A stretch of DNA of 16,121 nucleotides. It comes from Anaeromyces robustus. Taxonomy: Eukaryota; Neocallimastigomycota; Neocallimastigomycetes; Neocallimastigales; Neocallimastigaceae. The position numbers were made by a program, and so were the translations under genes. Below the pieces are notes generated by a model that searched no databases, was not told the DNA's origin, and was given only the letters and a program-made list of their open reading frames with translations. Positions within the stretch are counted from its first letter, which is position 1. Each line of letters starts with the position of its first letter. The stretch lies in assembly GCA_002104895.1 (NCBI GenBank), contig MCFG01000677.1:1-16121 (forward strand), in the 5' to 3' direction. This document shows positions 1 to 7,861 of this stretch, piece by piece.

Positions 1-89
1 ATAAAAAAGTATAAATACTTTTAATTGGAATCGATTCTTAAAAGATCTTTGTAAAGATTATTACCAAAAATAACAAAATACCTAAATAC

Positions 90-410
90 TTAAACAATAC
101 TTCTACGATTACGAGTTCTTTTAACTTTATCAATAAGACAATGTAGACCATAATGATCAAAAGAGTCTTCATGGATAGTAACTTTTTTAGGATAATGTAC
201 ATAAGAATGATAATGTCTACGTCCAGTGTTCTCACCAATTTCTTCACAGAGCATAACCATATCTGGTTTAACACCCGCGATATCAGTGAGTCTTAAACAT
301 TCAAACATCATATCTTTTACAGTACCCCTCGCATCAGCATAAGTTAATCCAAATTCACAAGCTCTTTTTGTAAAAGAACCTCTTGTAATAGATTCAACAC
401 GTCTTGTCAT
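90..410 (-). pseudogene. CRESS-DNA virus/plasmid-like Rep, N-terminal HUH fragment
   Basis: The reading frame looks like the N-terminal rolling-circle endonuclease domain of CRESS-DNA Rep proteins. These nick a circular ssDNA replicon at its origin. About 15-20 residues in is FGLTY, matching motif I (FLTYP type). Further on, HYHSYVHY matches the HUH metal-binding motif II. It is followed by a segment with FDHYGLH and a basic VKRTRN stretch that sits where geminivirus-type Reps carry the GRS motif. The frame stops at 90-92, just before the catalytic YxxK (motif III). Beyond the stop the frame stays open to about 24 without a clear YxxK, and the whole helicase domain is absent. I chose the ATG at 408-410 because the longer start at 488 adds only a hydrophobic AT-rich stretch and lies before a TATA-like sequence. 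The likely origin is an endogenised viral or plasmid gene. A host gene exapting the HUH domain is less likely. Confidence 0.72.
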
Positions 411-481
411 TTTTTTATAATTTATTATTAAAAAATATAAGTCTAGCAAAATCCAAATATTAATGTTATAGGATTTTGCAA

Positions 482-609
482 GACGCAAGACACTCTATTT
501 ATATTTGCTTGAAAATATAAATAGAAGCGTCTATTAGTATTGTATGGAACAAGAATACTAAATTTAATTTATGAAATAAATTAAACTTAATTTCAGTCAT
601 TTAATGACT
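482..609. promoter_or_regulatory. Three hairpins upstream of the Rep relic, with a TATA-like box
   Basis: Three inverted repeats stand in a row just upstream of the Rep ATG. 482-531 has a perfect 13-bp stem (494-506 with 513-525, loop GCTTGA) plus an outer GACGC/GCGTC pair. 563-585 has a perfect 10-bp stem with loop GAA. 595-609 is AGTCATT-T-AATGACT. Read on the minus strand, the left arm of the first stem contains TATAAATAGA, about 85 bases before the ATG, and could be the Rep TATA box. I infer a former intergenic or regulatory region. No convincing nonanucleotide origin loop is present. Confidence 0.45.
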
Positions 610-644
610 TAAAAATAAATTAATTTTTTCATTTTCCAAAAAGA

Positions 645-1350
645 TGTAACGGAACGGTAGTTCCAATATTACAATTGACACCGATATTGAAAACGTACAC
701 GAAAAGAAAATAAAATAAAAGAAAGTTAATTATACTTTGTAATATCGGAACACCTTTCCTTTGTTAACCCGGAAGGTCGGCGTCGATATATATTAGTATA
801 ATTTTAATTTATTTTTTATTTAAAATTTGTTTTATTAGAATATAGTTTTATTAATTATTAAAAATTAATAATAACTAATCTTTGTAGTATTTCGAACTAC
901 TTATGAATTAATTATTACTAATATATATAAAAGTTATTAAAAGAATAAAAGCACAAAGAAAAATATTTTAACTAAAGATTTTACACCTATTTATACTTTT
1001 TGCGGAAAAAATAGTTTTAAAAATAAAAGTTCATAAAAAATAATAAAAATTGCTAGAAACTAAGATATTTTGTTATAAAATGAATCTCATAGAAAAATAA
1101 AGAAATATTATATAATTTTTTCTTAAAGTTTCTAATTCTATTCCATGTAATTCTATAAAGAAATACAGAAATAAAATACAGAAACAAATACAGAATAAAA
1201 TACAGAAATTTATAATAAATAAATTTAAAATAAAATTTTTATAAAATTTGGAACAAGGTGTGAGTCGAACCCAGAGTGTTCGCCCAGATGGTCATAGTTA
1301 CTAACCACTAGACCATGGTTACTATTTTACTAATTGAGAGATTCGTTACA
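645..1350 (-). mobile_element. Solo LTR, family A, copy 1 (706 bp)
   Basis: On the minus strand the segment begins TGTAACGAATC at 1350 and ends CCGTTACA at 645, the TG...CA termini of an LTR. It is flanked by a 5-bp target duplication, AAAGA, at 640-644 and 1351-1355. Its first 380 or so bases are the inverted, highly similar counterpart of 1778-2170; the U5 sides of the two copies differ. A TATA box (TATAAATAGG, minus strand, 986-995) marks the U3/R region, and a tRNA-like module lies close to the start. No coding sequence is attached, so this is a solo LTR left by LTR-LTR recombination. It sits between the Rep relic and the gypsy relic. Confidence 0.82.
1250..1322 (-). promoter_or_regulatory. 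tRNA-like Pol III module inside LTR A copy 1
   Basis: This 73-nt block has an A box TGGTCTAGTGG (1305-1315, minus) and a B box GGGTTCGACTC (1262-1272, minus) at tRNA spacing. A T4 Pol III terminator (1243-1246, minus) lies a few bases after the 3' end. The D, T and acceptor stems pair poorly, so it is not a functional tRNA and I assign no isotype. The A-box region resembles tRNA-Glu/Asp/His types (TAGTGGTTAG). What is retained is the internal promoter rather than the fold. Confidence 0.7.
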
Positions 1351-1355
1351 AAAGA

Positions 1356-1682
1356 GTAATTTATAATTAATCTTAGTTTTTATTATAGTTTAACTAAATT
1401 AAATATATATTTTATAATTATTATTAATAAAAATATCTAAATAAAGCTTTTATTAAACAGAAATTATTATTAAAAATATATTAAATAATTTTGTGTTGAT
1501 TTTTCTAATTAAACATTTTTTTAATATTGAATATTATTAAATAATAATTATTAATTAATTCACTGCCCAATTTGATTAATTTTTATATTAAAAATTCTAA
1601 CCATCATTAATTAATTTTCTGACTTGGTTAAATTCTAATCTTTTACTTAATTAATTATTTATCTTTGTGTAAATAATTTTAC
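1356..1682. other. AT-rich stretch between the solo LTRs, no gene
   Basis: No open frame, tRNA or clear repeat is visible. By position it is probably the decayed downstream continuation of the gypsy RT relic at 1683-1772, but I could not follow recognisable codons here. Confidence 0.4.
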
Positions 1683-1777
1683 AGGACCTATAAGTATTCT
1701 TTCAGAAAATATTCTATGACCAAGAAAGTCAATCAATGGAGCACAAAATTCACATTTTTCAAGTTTTGCGTAAAGAC

Positions 1778-2373
1778 TGTAACGAATCCTAGAATTAGTA
1801 AAATAGTAACCATGGCCTAGTGGTTAGTCACTAGGACCATCAGGGCAAACGCTCTGGGTTCGACCCACACTAGTTCCAAATTTTATAAAAAAAAAATTTT
1901 TATTTTAAAATTTAATTACAAATTTCTGTATTTTATTCTGTATTTGTTTCTGTATTTTATTTCTGTATTTCTTCATAGAATTGCATGGAATAAAATTAGA
2001 AACTTTAAGAAAAAATTTTATAATATTTCTTTATTTTTCTATAAGATTCATTTTCAATCGAAAAATCTAAGTTTCTAGCATTTTTCATTATTTTTTATAT
2101 ACTTTTATTTTTAAAACTATTTTTCCGAAAAAACTATAAATAGGTGTAAAATTTTACAAAGAAAATATTTTTTAAAATCGCACTTTTATTAACTAATTAG
2201 TTTATAAGTAATTTGAAATATTACATTACTAATTGTTAATAAATAATATTTTAATAATTTAATAAATTAATAAAACAAGATCTCAAAAAACAAATTCAAT
2301 TACTTATAAATATTATTACGAACCTATTGTGTTACAAAACAAAAGACAATCTTATCCCATTAGGATTGTTACA
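1778..2373 (+). mobile_element. Solo LTR, family A, copy 2 (596 bp)
   Basis: The segment begins TGTAACGAATC and ends GATTGTTACA. It is flanked by a perfect 5-bp target duplication AAGAC (1773-1777 and 2374-2378). It lies opposite to copy 1 at 645-1350, and the two are strongly similar from the terminus through the tRNA-like block, the TTTCTGTATTTTATT-rich part and the TATA box (TATAAATAGG, 2135-2144). They diverge downstream in R/U5. The LTR interrupts a gypsy RT relic. No PBS or internal domain follows, so it is a solo LTR. Confidence 0.88.
1806..1877 (+). promoter_or_regulatory. tRNA-like Pol III module inside LTR A copy 2
   Basis: The block is 72 nt, exactly tRNA length, and starts 28 bp inside the LTR. 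The A box TGGCCTAGTGG is at 1813-1823 and the B box GGTTCGACC at 1857-1865, 44 nt apart as in real tRNA genes. A T4 terminator follows at 1881-1884. The acceptor stem pairs at only about 5 of 7 positions and the D and T stems are poor. I see an internal Pol III promoter plus terminator; transcription is inferred. Confidence 0.72.
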
Positions 2374-2378
2374 AAGAC

Positions 2379-2816
2379 CAACAAATTTAAGTCGAGTAAG
2401 AACTTCAAAATTTCAAAATTTCAATTTTTAACAATATAAAACACAAAAAATTTTAAAAATATTATAAACATTGTTTTTATATATATTTTTTATATAAAAA
2501 TTTTATTTTAGTCAAAAAATAACAATTTTGAAATTTTCGAATTGGTCACTCAAAAGTTTCTAAGATTGTTATAATGACACATTTAAATAATCTAATAATA
2601 TATTTTAATATATTATATATATATTCAATTATATTGAATAATATATTAATTTTATTAATATTTAATATCGATATTCATATCTTATATTGTAACAGACTGT
2701 TACAACACTGAATTAATAGTTGATACTTTTAATTATTATTTTTTAATTATTATTTATTTTTTATTAAAATTTTATTGTAACACCAAGTCCGAGGGTTGGT
2801 GTGCTTAATGTAACGA
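2379..2816. other. AT-rich relic region with LTR-end-like fragments
   Basis: Beyond the first 40 bases, which belong to the RT relic, no coding sequence is visible. At 2688-2704 there is a perfect palindrome TGTAACA-GAC-TGTTACA, using the same terminal bases as the LTRs here. A 7-bp hairpin (ACACCAA/TTGGTGT, 9-nt loop) lies at 2780-2802. TGTAACGAATC at 2809-2819 equals the first 11 bases of LTR family A. These look like debris of LTR ends, but no complete unit can be drawn. Confidence 0.4.
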
Positions 2817-2960
2817 ATCGTGTTATAGAACAATAGAATATTCTATATGTATTTATGAAATGTAATGGTAGACAGGATGTGGAATGTGGTGCATTTCGGA
2901 ATCTGTGGCGCATGAAATTTTATATATTAAATAAATGAATAAATAAATAAATAATAATTA
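2817..2960 (+). repeat. Left terminal inverted repeat of MULE 1
   Basis: This arm matches the reverse complement of 5395-5602 in three blocks: 2817-2855 with 5562-5600, GTGCATTTCGGAATC at 2889-2903, and the TGTGGC…ATAAATAAATA stretch after it. The middle is diverged. The left arm holds the 15-mer once, the right arm twice. Confidence 0.65.
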
Positions 2961-3348
2961 AAAATTATAATTAATAATCACAAATTAAAAAATGAAATAA
3001 AATGAAATAAAAATAATTAAAAAAATTATAATAAAATCAAAGAATTGAAAATAAAATACAAAAAAATAAAAAAAAAATTTAAAAAAGAAAGATTCAAGTT
3101 ATTCATTAACTTTTACAAACAAACAAAAATCATATTTTTTCAAAGTCTTTTATTTTATTTAATATTTTATAATATTTTTCATTTATATTTAAAATTATTT
3201 ATATAAAATATTTTAATTTATTTTATTATTAAATTGTAATAATAATAACTAAAATTTTAATAAAATAATAAAAAATAAAAGAATATTTATTTAATGATTT
3301 TTTAAACATAATTGATATTATATATTATTATTTTTACTAAATAAGATT

Positions 3349-3485
3349 GACATTGATATTGATAATATTTTTATACTAAAAAATTTGATATTGATATTAA
3401 TAATATATTTATATTAAAAATTTTGATATTGATATTAATAATATTTTTATACTAAAAATTTTGATATTGATATTAATTATATTTT
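3349..3485. repeat. 38-bp tandem repeat, about 3.6 copies
   Basis: Units start at 3349, 3387, 3425 and 3463 (the last incomplete). Each begins GATATTGATATTAATAATAT or nearly so and ends in an ATACTAAAAATTTT-like tail. The spacing is exactly 38 bp. It lies in the noncoding 3' side of the MULE transposase fragment; no function is visible. Confidence 0.75.
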
Positions 3486-3626
3486 AATTATAGTTAAATA
3501 GATCAGTTTTAGATATAATTTAGCTAAAAACTAGCTAAAAAAAATCTTAAAGTAATTTTATTTCCTTATATTGTTACAAGAACAATAATTAAGCATAACA
3601 TATAATTTAAAAAAGTTAGAAAAATA

Positions 3627-4391
3627 CTAATTTATAATAAAAAAGTTAGTATTTAAATCAATTAAGCAATTATACCATAATTCAACAATATCTTTTCTAT
3701 CATATCCATTATAAATATAATCTTTTTCCATATATTTATAGTTTTCAATTATATTTTTTATTTCATCAGTTTTTCTAATTATTTTTTGTTTTTTTCTCCA
3801 GATTCCATTAATTCTCCTTTCGTAATTATTGTAGGATAAGGATTCTTCTTTTTTTAATATATAAATTAATTTAAAAAATGAAGGTTTTTTTGGAAATAAA
3901 TTATTTAAGTAATTATTAAAAGATTCTGAAGCATTATTTGTTATATGCTCTATATTCATATAATAATTCCAATTATTAGTATTATATTTATGTAAATAAT
4001 TATTTTTAAAATATTCTAAAAATTCCAAAAAATTGCTATAGTTATTTTTTTTGCATGCACTCTTGATTTTGAAATAAATATCAAATATATATTCAGGATT
4101 TATAAAAGGCAAATTTGAAATAGCTTTATAATATACATATAAATCATTATTATTATCTACTTCGTTAAAACATAATTTATTTTTTTGTTTCTCTAAAGAT
4201 TTTTTGTAATGCCAAACACAATATTTGATATTTAAATTAGGAATAATTTTTCTTGCGGCATTGGATATAGCTATTTCAAAATCACAGTGTAAATTAATTT
4301 GGGTAGTTATACTATTTTCCCTAAATTTATTTACATTTTTTATCATTTCTTTAAATAATGTTTCATATGTGGCCTCTTTGTAATGTTTAAA
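3627..4391 (-). pseudogene. MULE-type transposase, C-terminal two thirds
   Basis: The frame encodes the second part of a Mutator-like (MULE) DDE transposase, which cuts and rejoins element ends. The central motif is LHCDFEIAISNA, with the second catalytic Asp, followed about 22 residues later by CVWHY, the C-x2-H signature of MULE transposases. Later comes NNASESFNNYLN, holding the likely catalytic Glu. A basic segment (RRINGIWRKKQKIIRK) and an aromatic tail end the protein. The first ATG is at 4344-4346, but the frame is open to 4391 and the extra codons (KEATYETLFKE) fit the family, so the ATG is not the original start. The N-terminal part with the first Asp is missing, because sequence resembling another element's terminal repeat begins here. 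The gene is inactive as it stands. Confidence 0.78.
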
Positions 4392-4835
4392 TTAATATAG
4401 ATTACAATAACTAAAAAAAAAAACACTAACACAAAAATAGAAAAAATGTCCAAATAAAAATTTGTTTTGCTATAATAATTTTTTATTAATATTTAAATAA
4501 TTAAAATTTTATATTTAAATTTAATAACAATTACACCTTTCAAAATTTATAAAATTTTGAAATATTTTTATATTTTTTCATAATTATATTTATTATATAA
4601 TATACTAATTTATTTATATTTAATTCTATTTATTTACGGACTATCTAACTAACTAAACTTTATTATTTAATAAATTTATTTATTATTTCTAAAAATAGAA
4701 ACTTTAAATTAACTATTAAAACTAAGACTAAATAATTTCAATTGAGTTCATTTATTATTTATTTATTATTCTAATATTAATAATATATTTATTATATATT
4801 TTAAATTTAAAAACAATGAAAAATTTTATATTTAT
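4379..4835 (+). repeat. Partial copy of the MULE 2 terminal inverted repeat
   Basis: From GTAATGTTTAAATTAATATAGATTAC onward this stretch matches both terminal repeats of the element at 14336-15838: the same TAGATTACAA, AAACACTAACAC, AATTACACCTTTCAAAAT, ACGGACTATCTAACTAACTA and AATTTAAAAACAATG blocks in the same order. It is closest to the right-hand repeat, read in reverse. The terminus side faces left and meets the broken transposase exactly. No partner repeat is found to the right, so the inserted copy is itself truncated. Confidence 0.7.
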
Positions 4836-4839
4836 TTAT

Positions 4840-5400
4840 AAATTAATTATTTAGTATTTATTTATTTATTTATCATATATTTATATGTTTTTTTTTTAAA
4901 TAATTGAAAAATAAATAATAAATAATTATTTATTATTTATTTATTTAGTATTTATTTATTTATTATTTATTAAAATAATTCTTTATTTAATAATTATAAT
5001 TATTTAATAATTATAATTATTTAATAATTATTTATATATTTATTTATTATTTATTACAATATTTATTTATTTAATAATTATAATAGTTTTATTTATTTAA
5101 TGATAACAGAACAAATCCTTTTTTATATACAATTATTAACAAAATATTATTTAAAAGATTATTAATAAAATAATATTTAATTTTATTTAATTATTTATTT
5201 ATTTATTTATTTATTATTTATTAAAATAATTATTTATTTAATAATTATAATTGTTTTATTTATTTAGTAATAATAATAGAATAAAGTCCTTATTTATATA
5301 TAATTTTTAACAAAACATTATTTAAAAGATTATTAATAAAATATTATTTTGATTTTATTTTATTTTGATTTTATTTAGTTATTTATGTATTTATTTATTT
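4840..5400. repeat. AT-only low-complexity block with a 167-bp tandem duplication
   Basis: The stretch is almost only A and T, with TTTA/TTATTTA runs. Within it 5064-5190 and 5231-5355 are two copies of one unit, offset by 167 bp. Each holds TATTTATTTAATAATTATAA, an AATCCTT/AGTCCTT core, and TATTTAAAAGATTATTAATA. A shorter related piece occurs at about 4980-5040. No coding potential is seen. Confidence 0.65.
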
Positions 5401-5602
5401 ATTTATTTATGATAAATGTGGCTATAAAATATTTTATCATCAAGCCACATACAATAATGAACGATTCCGAAATGCACGATTCCGAAATGCACTTCTCTCC
5501 AGGATGTGAGATAAAGCGTAGCGATTCGTAGCATTGAGGACTAGTCGATAATGAAATGTAATAAATACATATAGAATATTTTATTGTTCTATAAAACGTG
5601 AT
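5395..5602 (-). repeat. Right terminal inverted repeat of MULE 1
   Basis: This is the reverse complement of the left arm in its outer block (5562-5600). The 15-mer GATTCCGAAATGCAC is here a perfect tandem pair (5463-5477, 5478-5492). A hairpin with an 8-bp stem (ATGTGGCT 5416-5423, AGCCACAT 5443-5450) encloses the 14-bp palindrome ATAAAATATTTTAT. Confidence 0.65.
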
Positions 5603-5981
5603 ATATTAATAATTATAATAATAAATAGTTAGTAATTAATTATTATATAATAAATATTTATAATAATTAACTCATAATTTTATTAACAATTTAACTTCAA
5701 TTTATCTTCAATTTTACTTAGTAATTATATTTAAAATTAGTTAGAAAATGTTAGATAGGCTTAACAAATTTTATCTTTCTAAAGAAATATAAATATATGT
5801 AATTTTTAAAATAATTTTTGAATTATCTTATTCTAATTTTAATAATTATTCTATATCTTTTAATCTTTAATCTTTAAAACTTTTATAAATAAAATAAAAA
5901 AAAAAAAACTTAAACCTAATAAAAATTTTGTCTTAACTAATCGAGTGTAAAAATAGAATTTGTTATAATCCATAAGTAATT
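5603..5981. other. AT-rich intergenic stretch, no gene
   Basis: No open frame, RNA gene or clear repeat is visible. It is the left flank of the retrotransposon target site and ends in the duplication GTTAT at 5982-5986. Confidence 0.5.
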
Positions 5982-6306
5982 GTTATTGTAACAACGCTAA
6001 CGACTTAGGTTAACACAATACTAATTATACTTTTTATGTTATAAGATTAATGAGTTTTAATAACAATTTTATTTATTATTAATATTTATTTTAATCTTAA
6101 TACTAATTCTAGAGATTAATTTTACATGAAATTACAAGAATATATATTTATAAGTTAGAAATATACATAAACAATACTTTATGAGTGAAATTCACTCATA
6201 ACGATTGGTTGATTTCATGGTTTGTGAAGAAAAAGAGTGGAAGAGTTATGGATCAAAATATAACTAATAAATAGTTGTATTTTGATCCATAACTGAGGGT
6301 GATACC

Positions 6307-6368
6307 CGGAGTCGAACTCATGACAAGTAGGTCAGAGTCCAACAACCTGACGACTACGTCAGTCGGGG
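6307..6368 (-). promoter_or_regulatory. tRNA-like Pol III module in the 3' LTR
   Basis: This is the same module as at 14120-14192. The B box GAGTTCGACTCCG is at 6307-6319 (minus) and the A-box region TGACGTAGTCG at 6351-6361 (minus). Two of the three differences between the LTRs fall here and neither destroys a box. Confidence 0.62.
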
Positions 6369-6385
6369 AACCCCCGGTAGGAATA

Positions 6386-7804
6386 TGTAAGAAATACTAA
6401 TTATTTGTTAATAATTATATTTCTTAATCTTTATAATTATTCTTAATAATTATAAATATATTTAAATATTAATCAATACATTCAATTAATATATAAAATT
6501 ATTTAATTTATATTTATATGTTTATTTATTTTATAATAGAAATTTATTTAATTAATTATTATTTATACATTTAGTTATTTATTATTTATCTAATTATACA
6601 TTTAATAATTATATTTTTTGTAATAATTTGTCTTAATTATTTACATTATGTATTTAATGAGAATTTTTCTGTATTTTATTTTAAATAATATTTATTAATT
6701 TAGTATCGATTTAGATCATATTTTATTTGTTTAATTTTCCGTGTATTTCCATGATCTAAATCAAATATAGGAAATCGGTATATTAAGGTTTATCCAGAAT
6801 ACTTTATTAAGTATGTGGTTTTACTTAATATATACGATGACCAATATGAATAGAATATTGGTCGAAAATTTATCTAGTTTTTTCTCCTAATCTTTTTCTA
6901 GATAAAATAATTGTTAAGATTAGAAAACTTTTCTTATTTAACCTTATTTTAAAAAATTATTATAAATAAGGCTCTTGAATTCTTTTTAAGAAATCAAGAG
7001 TTATTATTATAAAATAATTATAATAATAATAATAATAATTTAGAAATAAAATTAATAAAACTATTTAATCATAAAATTACATTCAAATAATAAAATTTTT
7101 AATACTTCTATATAACATTCTCACTATAGTTATTTTATAATAAACTCGACTCAAGATAAGTATAAATTTTTATTTTTAAAATTAAACTTAATAGAACAAT
7201 TTATTAAGTTATAGAAAATAATTCTATTTAGAGATAGTTCTTAATAGAATTATTACAGAATATGGTAAAGAATAAATTAAAATAATTGATTATGTTAAAA
7301 ATTATTATTATTCTTAAATGTTTTCCTAACCTTATTAAATTTTAATGAATAATTAAACTAAATAAAATTATTACAATTATTTAATTTAAATATTTTTAAA
7401 TATATTATTATATTTTTATTTTTAATTATATTAATTAAGAAGATGTAAATTAAACTAAAAATACTTAATTATTAATATTGAAATATATTTATTAAAAATT
7501 ATTATTATATTTTTATATCAATAATTATTATTAAATATTTTAATTTAAAAATATTATTGTAAATAATTTATGTTTATTAAAAAGTATAACTATATTAAGA
7601 AAATATTATATCAATTAAAATTATTAAACTAAAGTAAATGAATATTTAATTAAAATAACTAATTAAAGTATAAAATGTAATTCTTAAACTATAAAAATTT
7701 CATAAAATATAAAAAGAATAAATTTTTCTTAATAAAAATAACAACAATAAATATAAATAAAATAAAATAAAAGTAAAAATAAAATATAACCTCGAACCTT
7801 ACCA
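6386..7804. mobile_element. Nested 1,419-bp TG...CA insertion, possible long solo LTR
   Basis: Comparison with the uninterrupted 5' LTR (…GGTAGG-AATA-ACTCTTTC…) shows exactly what was added. The insert begins TGTAAGAAAT and ends CCTTACCA, and AATA is duplicated on both sides (6382-6385, 7805-7808). TG...CA ends and a short duplication fit a solo LTR of a third family; a MITE-like element is an alternative. It has no open frame of note and no recognisable tRNA-like block. Its middle (6705-7000) holds a chain of perfect hairpins. Confidence 0.75.
6708..7000. repeat. Chain of six perfect short hairpins
   Basis: The stems are 6708-6719/6751-6762 (12 bp), 6805-6812/6823-6830 (8 bp), 6839-6847/6855-6863 (9 bp, GACCAATAT), 6869-6877/6898-6906 (9 bp), 6942-6949/6964-6971 (8 bp), and 6972-6978/6994-7000 (7 bp, extended by 5 more after one mismatch). 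They follow one another without overlap within the nested insertion, which suggests a structured RNA or a protein-binding region. Confidence 0.6.
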
Positions 7805-7849
7805 AATAACTCTTTCAATGTATTTAACTAATAGTAATACATTGTTACA

Positions 7850-7861
7850 ATGCCCCCTGTC
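7850..7861 (-). promoter_or_regulatory. Polypurine tract for plus-strand priming
   Basis: On the minus strand ACAGGGGGCAT lies directly before the 3' LTR start TGTAACAATG. A G-rich tract at this spot is the usual plus-strand DNA primer site of LTR retrotransposons. Confidence 0.8.

Larger units (their letters stand above)
1683..2415 (-). pseudogene. Ty3/gypsy reverse transcriptase relic, split by a solo LTR
   Basis: Minus-strand translation of 1683-1772 gives LYAKLEKCEF followed by DFLGHRI, the conserved RT segment just after the catalytic YxDD of Ty3/gypsy polymerases. It is close to LYVKLEKCEF in the intact-looking element at 11350-11450. The upstream codons continue at 2379-2415 (VLTRLKFVG), after the solo LTR at 1778-2373. 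The coding sense is resumed exactly if the LTR and one copy of its AAGAC duplication are ignored. Further upstream the frame hits stops within a CAAAATTT repeat and decays. This is an older gypsy copy and the insertion target of LTR A copy 2. Confidence 0.8.
2817..5602 (-). mobile_element. MULE-like DNA transposon, degraded (about 2.8 kb)
   Basis: The element is bounded by imperfect inverted repeats (2817-2960 and 5395-5602). The outer parts are nearly identical across about 35 bases (…TTATAGAACAAT…) and both arms carry GTGCATTTCGGAATC. Between them lies a minus-strand MULE-type transposase fragment at 3627-4391. Its 5' side is cut where a terminal repeat of another MULE family starts (4379). 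The rest is AT-rich repeat sequence. I found no clear target duplication; the outermost 5-10 bases are diverged, so the ends are accurate to roughly 10 bp. Confidence 0.66.
5987..7849 (-). repeat. 3' LTR (family B), split by an insertion
   Basis: The two halves, 5987-6385 and 7805-7849, together reproduce the 440-bp 5' LTR with three substitutions (around 6277, 6358 and 6366). The LTR begins TGTAACAATG at 7849 and ends GTTGTTACA at 5987 on the minus strand. The 1,419-bp insertion lies 41-45 bp from the U3 end. Confidence 0.93.

Noticed and set aside
38-274. Hydrophobic 78-residue reading frame on the minus strand
   Set aside because: It overlaps the Rep relic in another frame, is Leu/Ile-rich as expected from AT-rich shadow translation, and has no motif.
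534-543. TAGTATTGT next to the Rep hairpins as an origin nonanucleotide
   Set aside because: It matches the TAGTATTAC type at only 7 of 9 bases and is not in the loop of a stem.
655-683. CAATATTAC in the loop of an imperfect stem (CGGTAGTT/AATT-gac-ACCG), matching the CRESS origin pattern NANTATTAC upstream of the Rep relic
   Set aside because: The motif lies within 40 bp of the end of solo LTR A copy 1, whose boundaries are fixed by the AAAGA duplication. It therefore belongs to the LTR and not to the Rep locus.
1806-1877. Functional tRNA genes (also at 1250-1322, 6307-6368, 14120-14192)
   Set aside because: Promoter boxes are good, but D, T and acceptor stems do not pair well and no anticodon arm is reliable.
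930-2215. A single transposon with 400-bp inverted repeats
   Set aside because: Each arm has its own TG...CA ends and its own 5-bp duplication, so they are two separate solo LTRs in opposite orientation.
3349-3485. CRISPR-like array
   Set aside because: Repeats are directly adjacent with no unique spacers. It is a plain tandem repeat in eukaryotic DNA.
5985-6385. A separate tRNA-derived SINE family at 5985-6385 and 13809-14205
   Set aside because: Both copies end in TGTAACA/TGTTACA, flank one gypsy element, and show the GTTAT duplication. They are its LTRs, and the apparent difference in length is due to the nested insertion.
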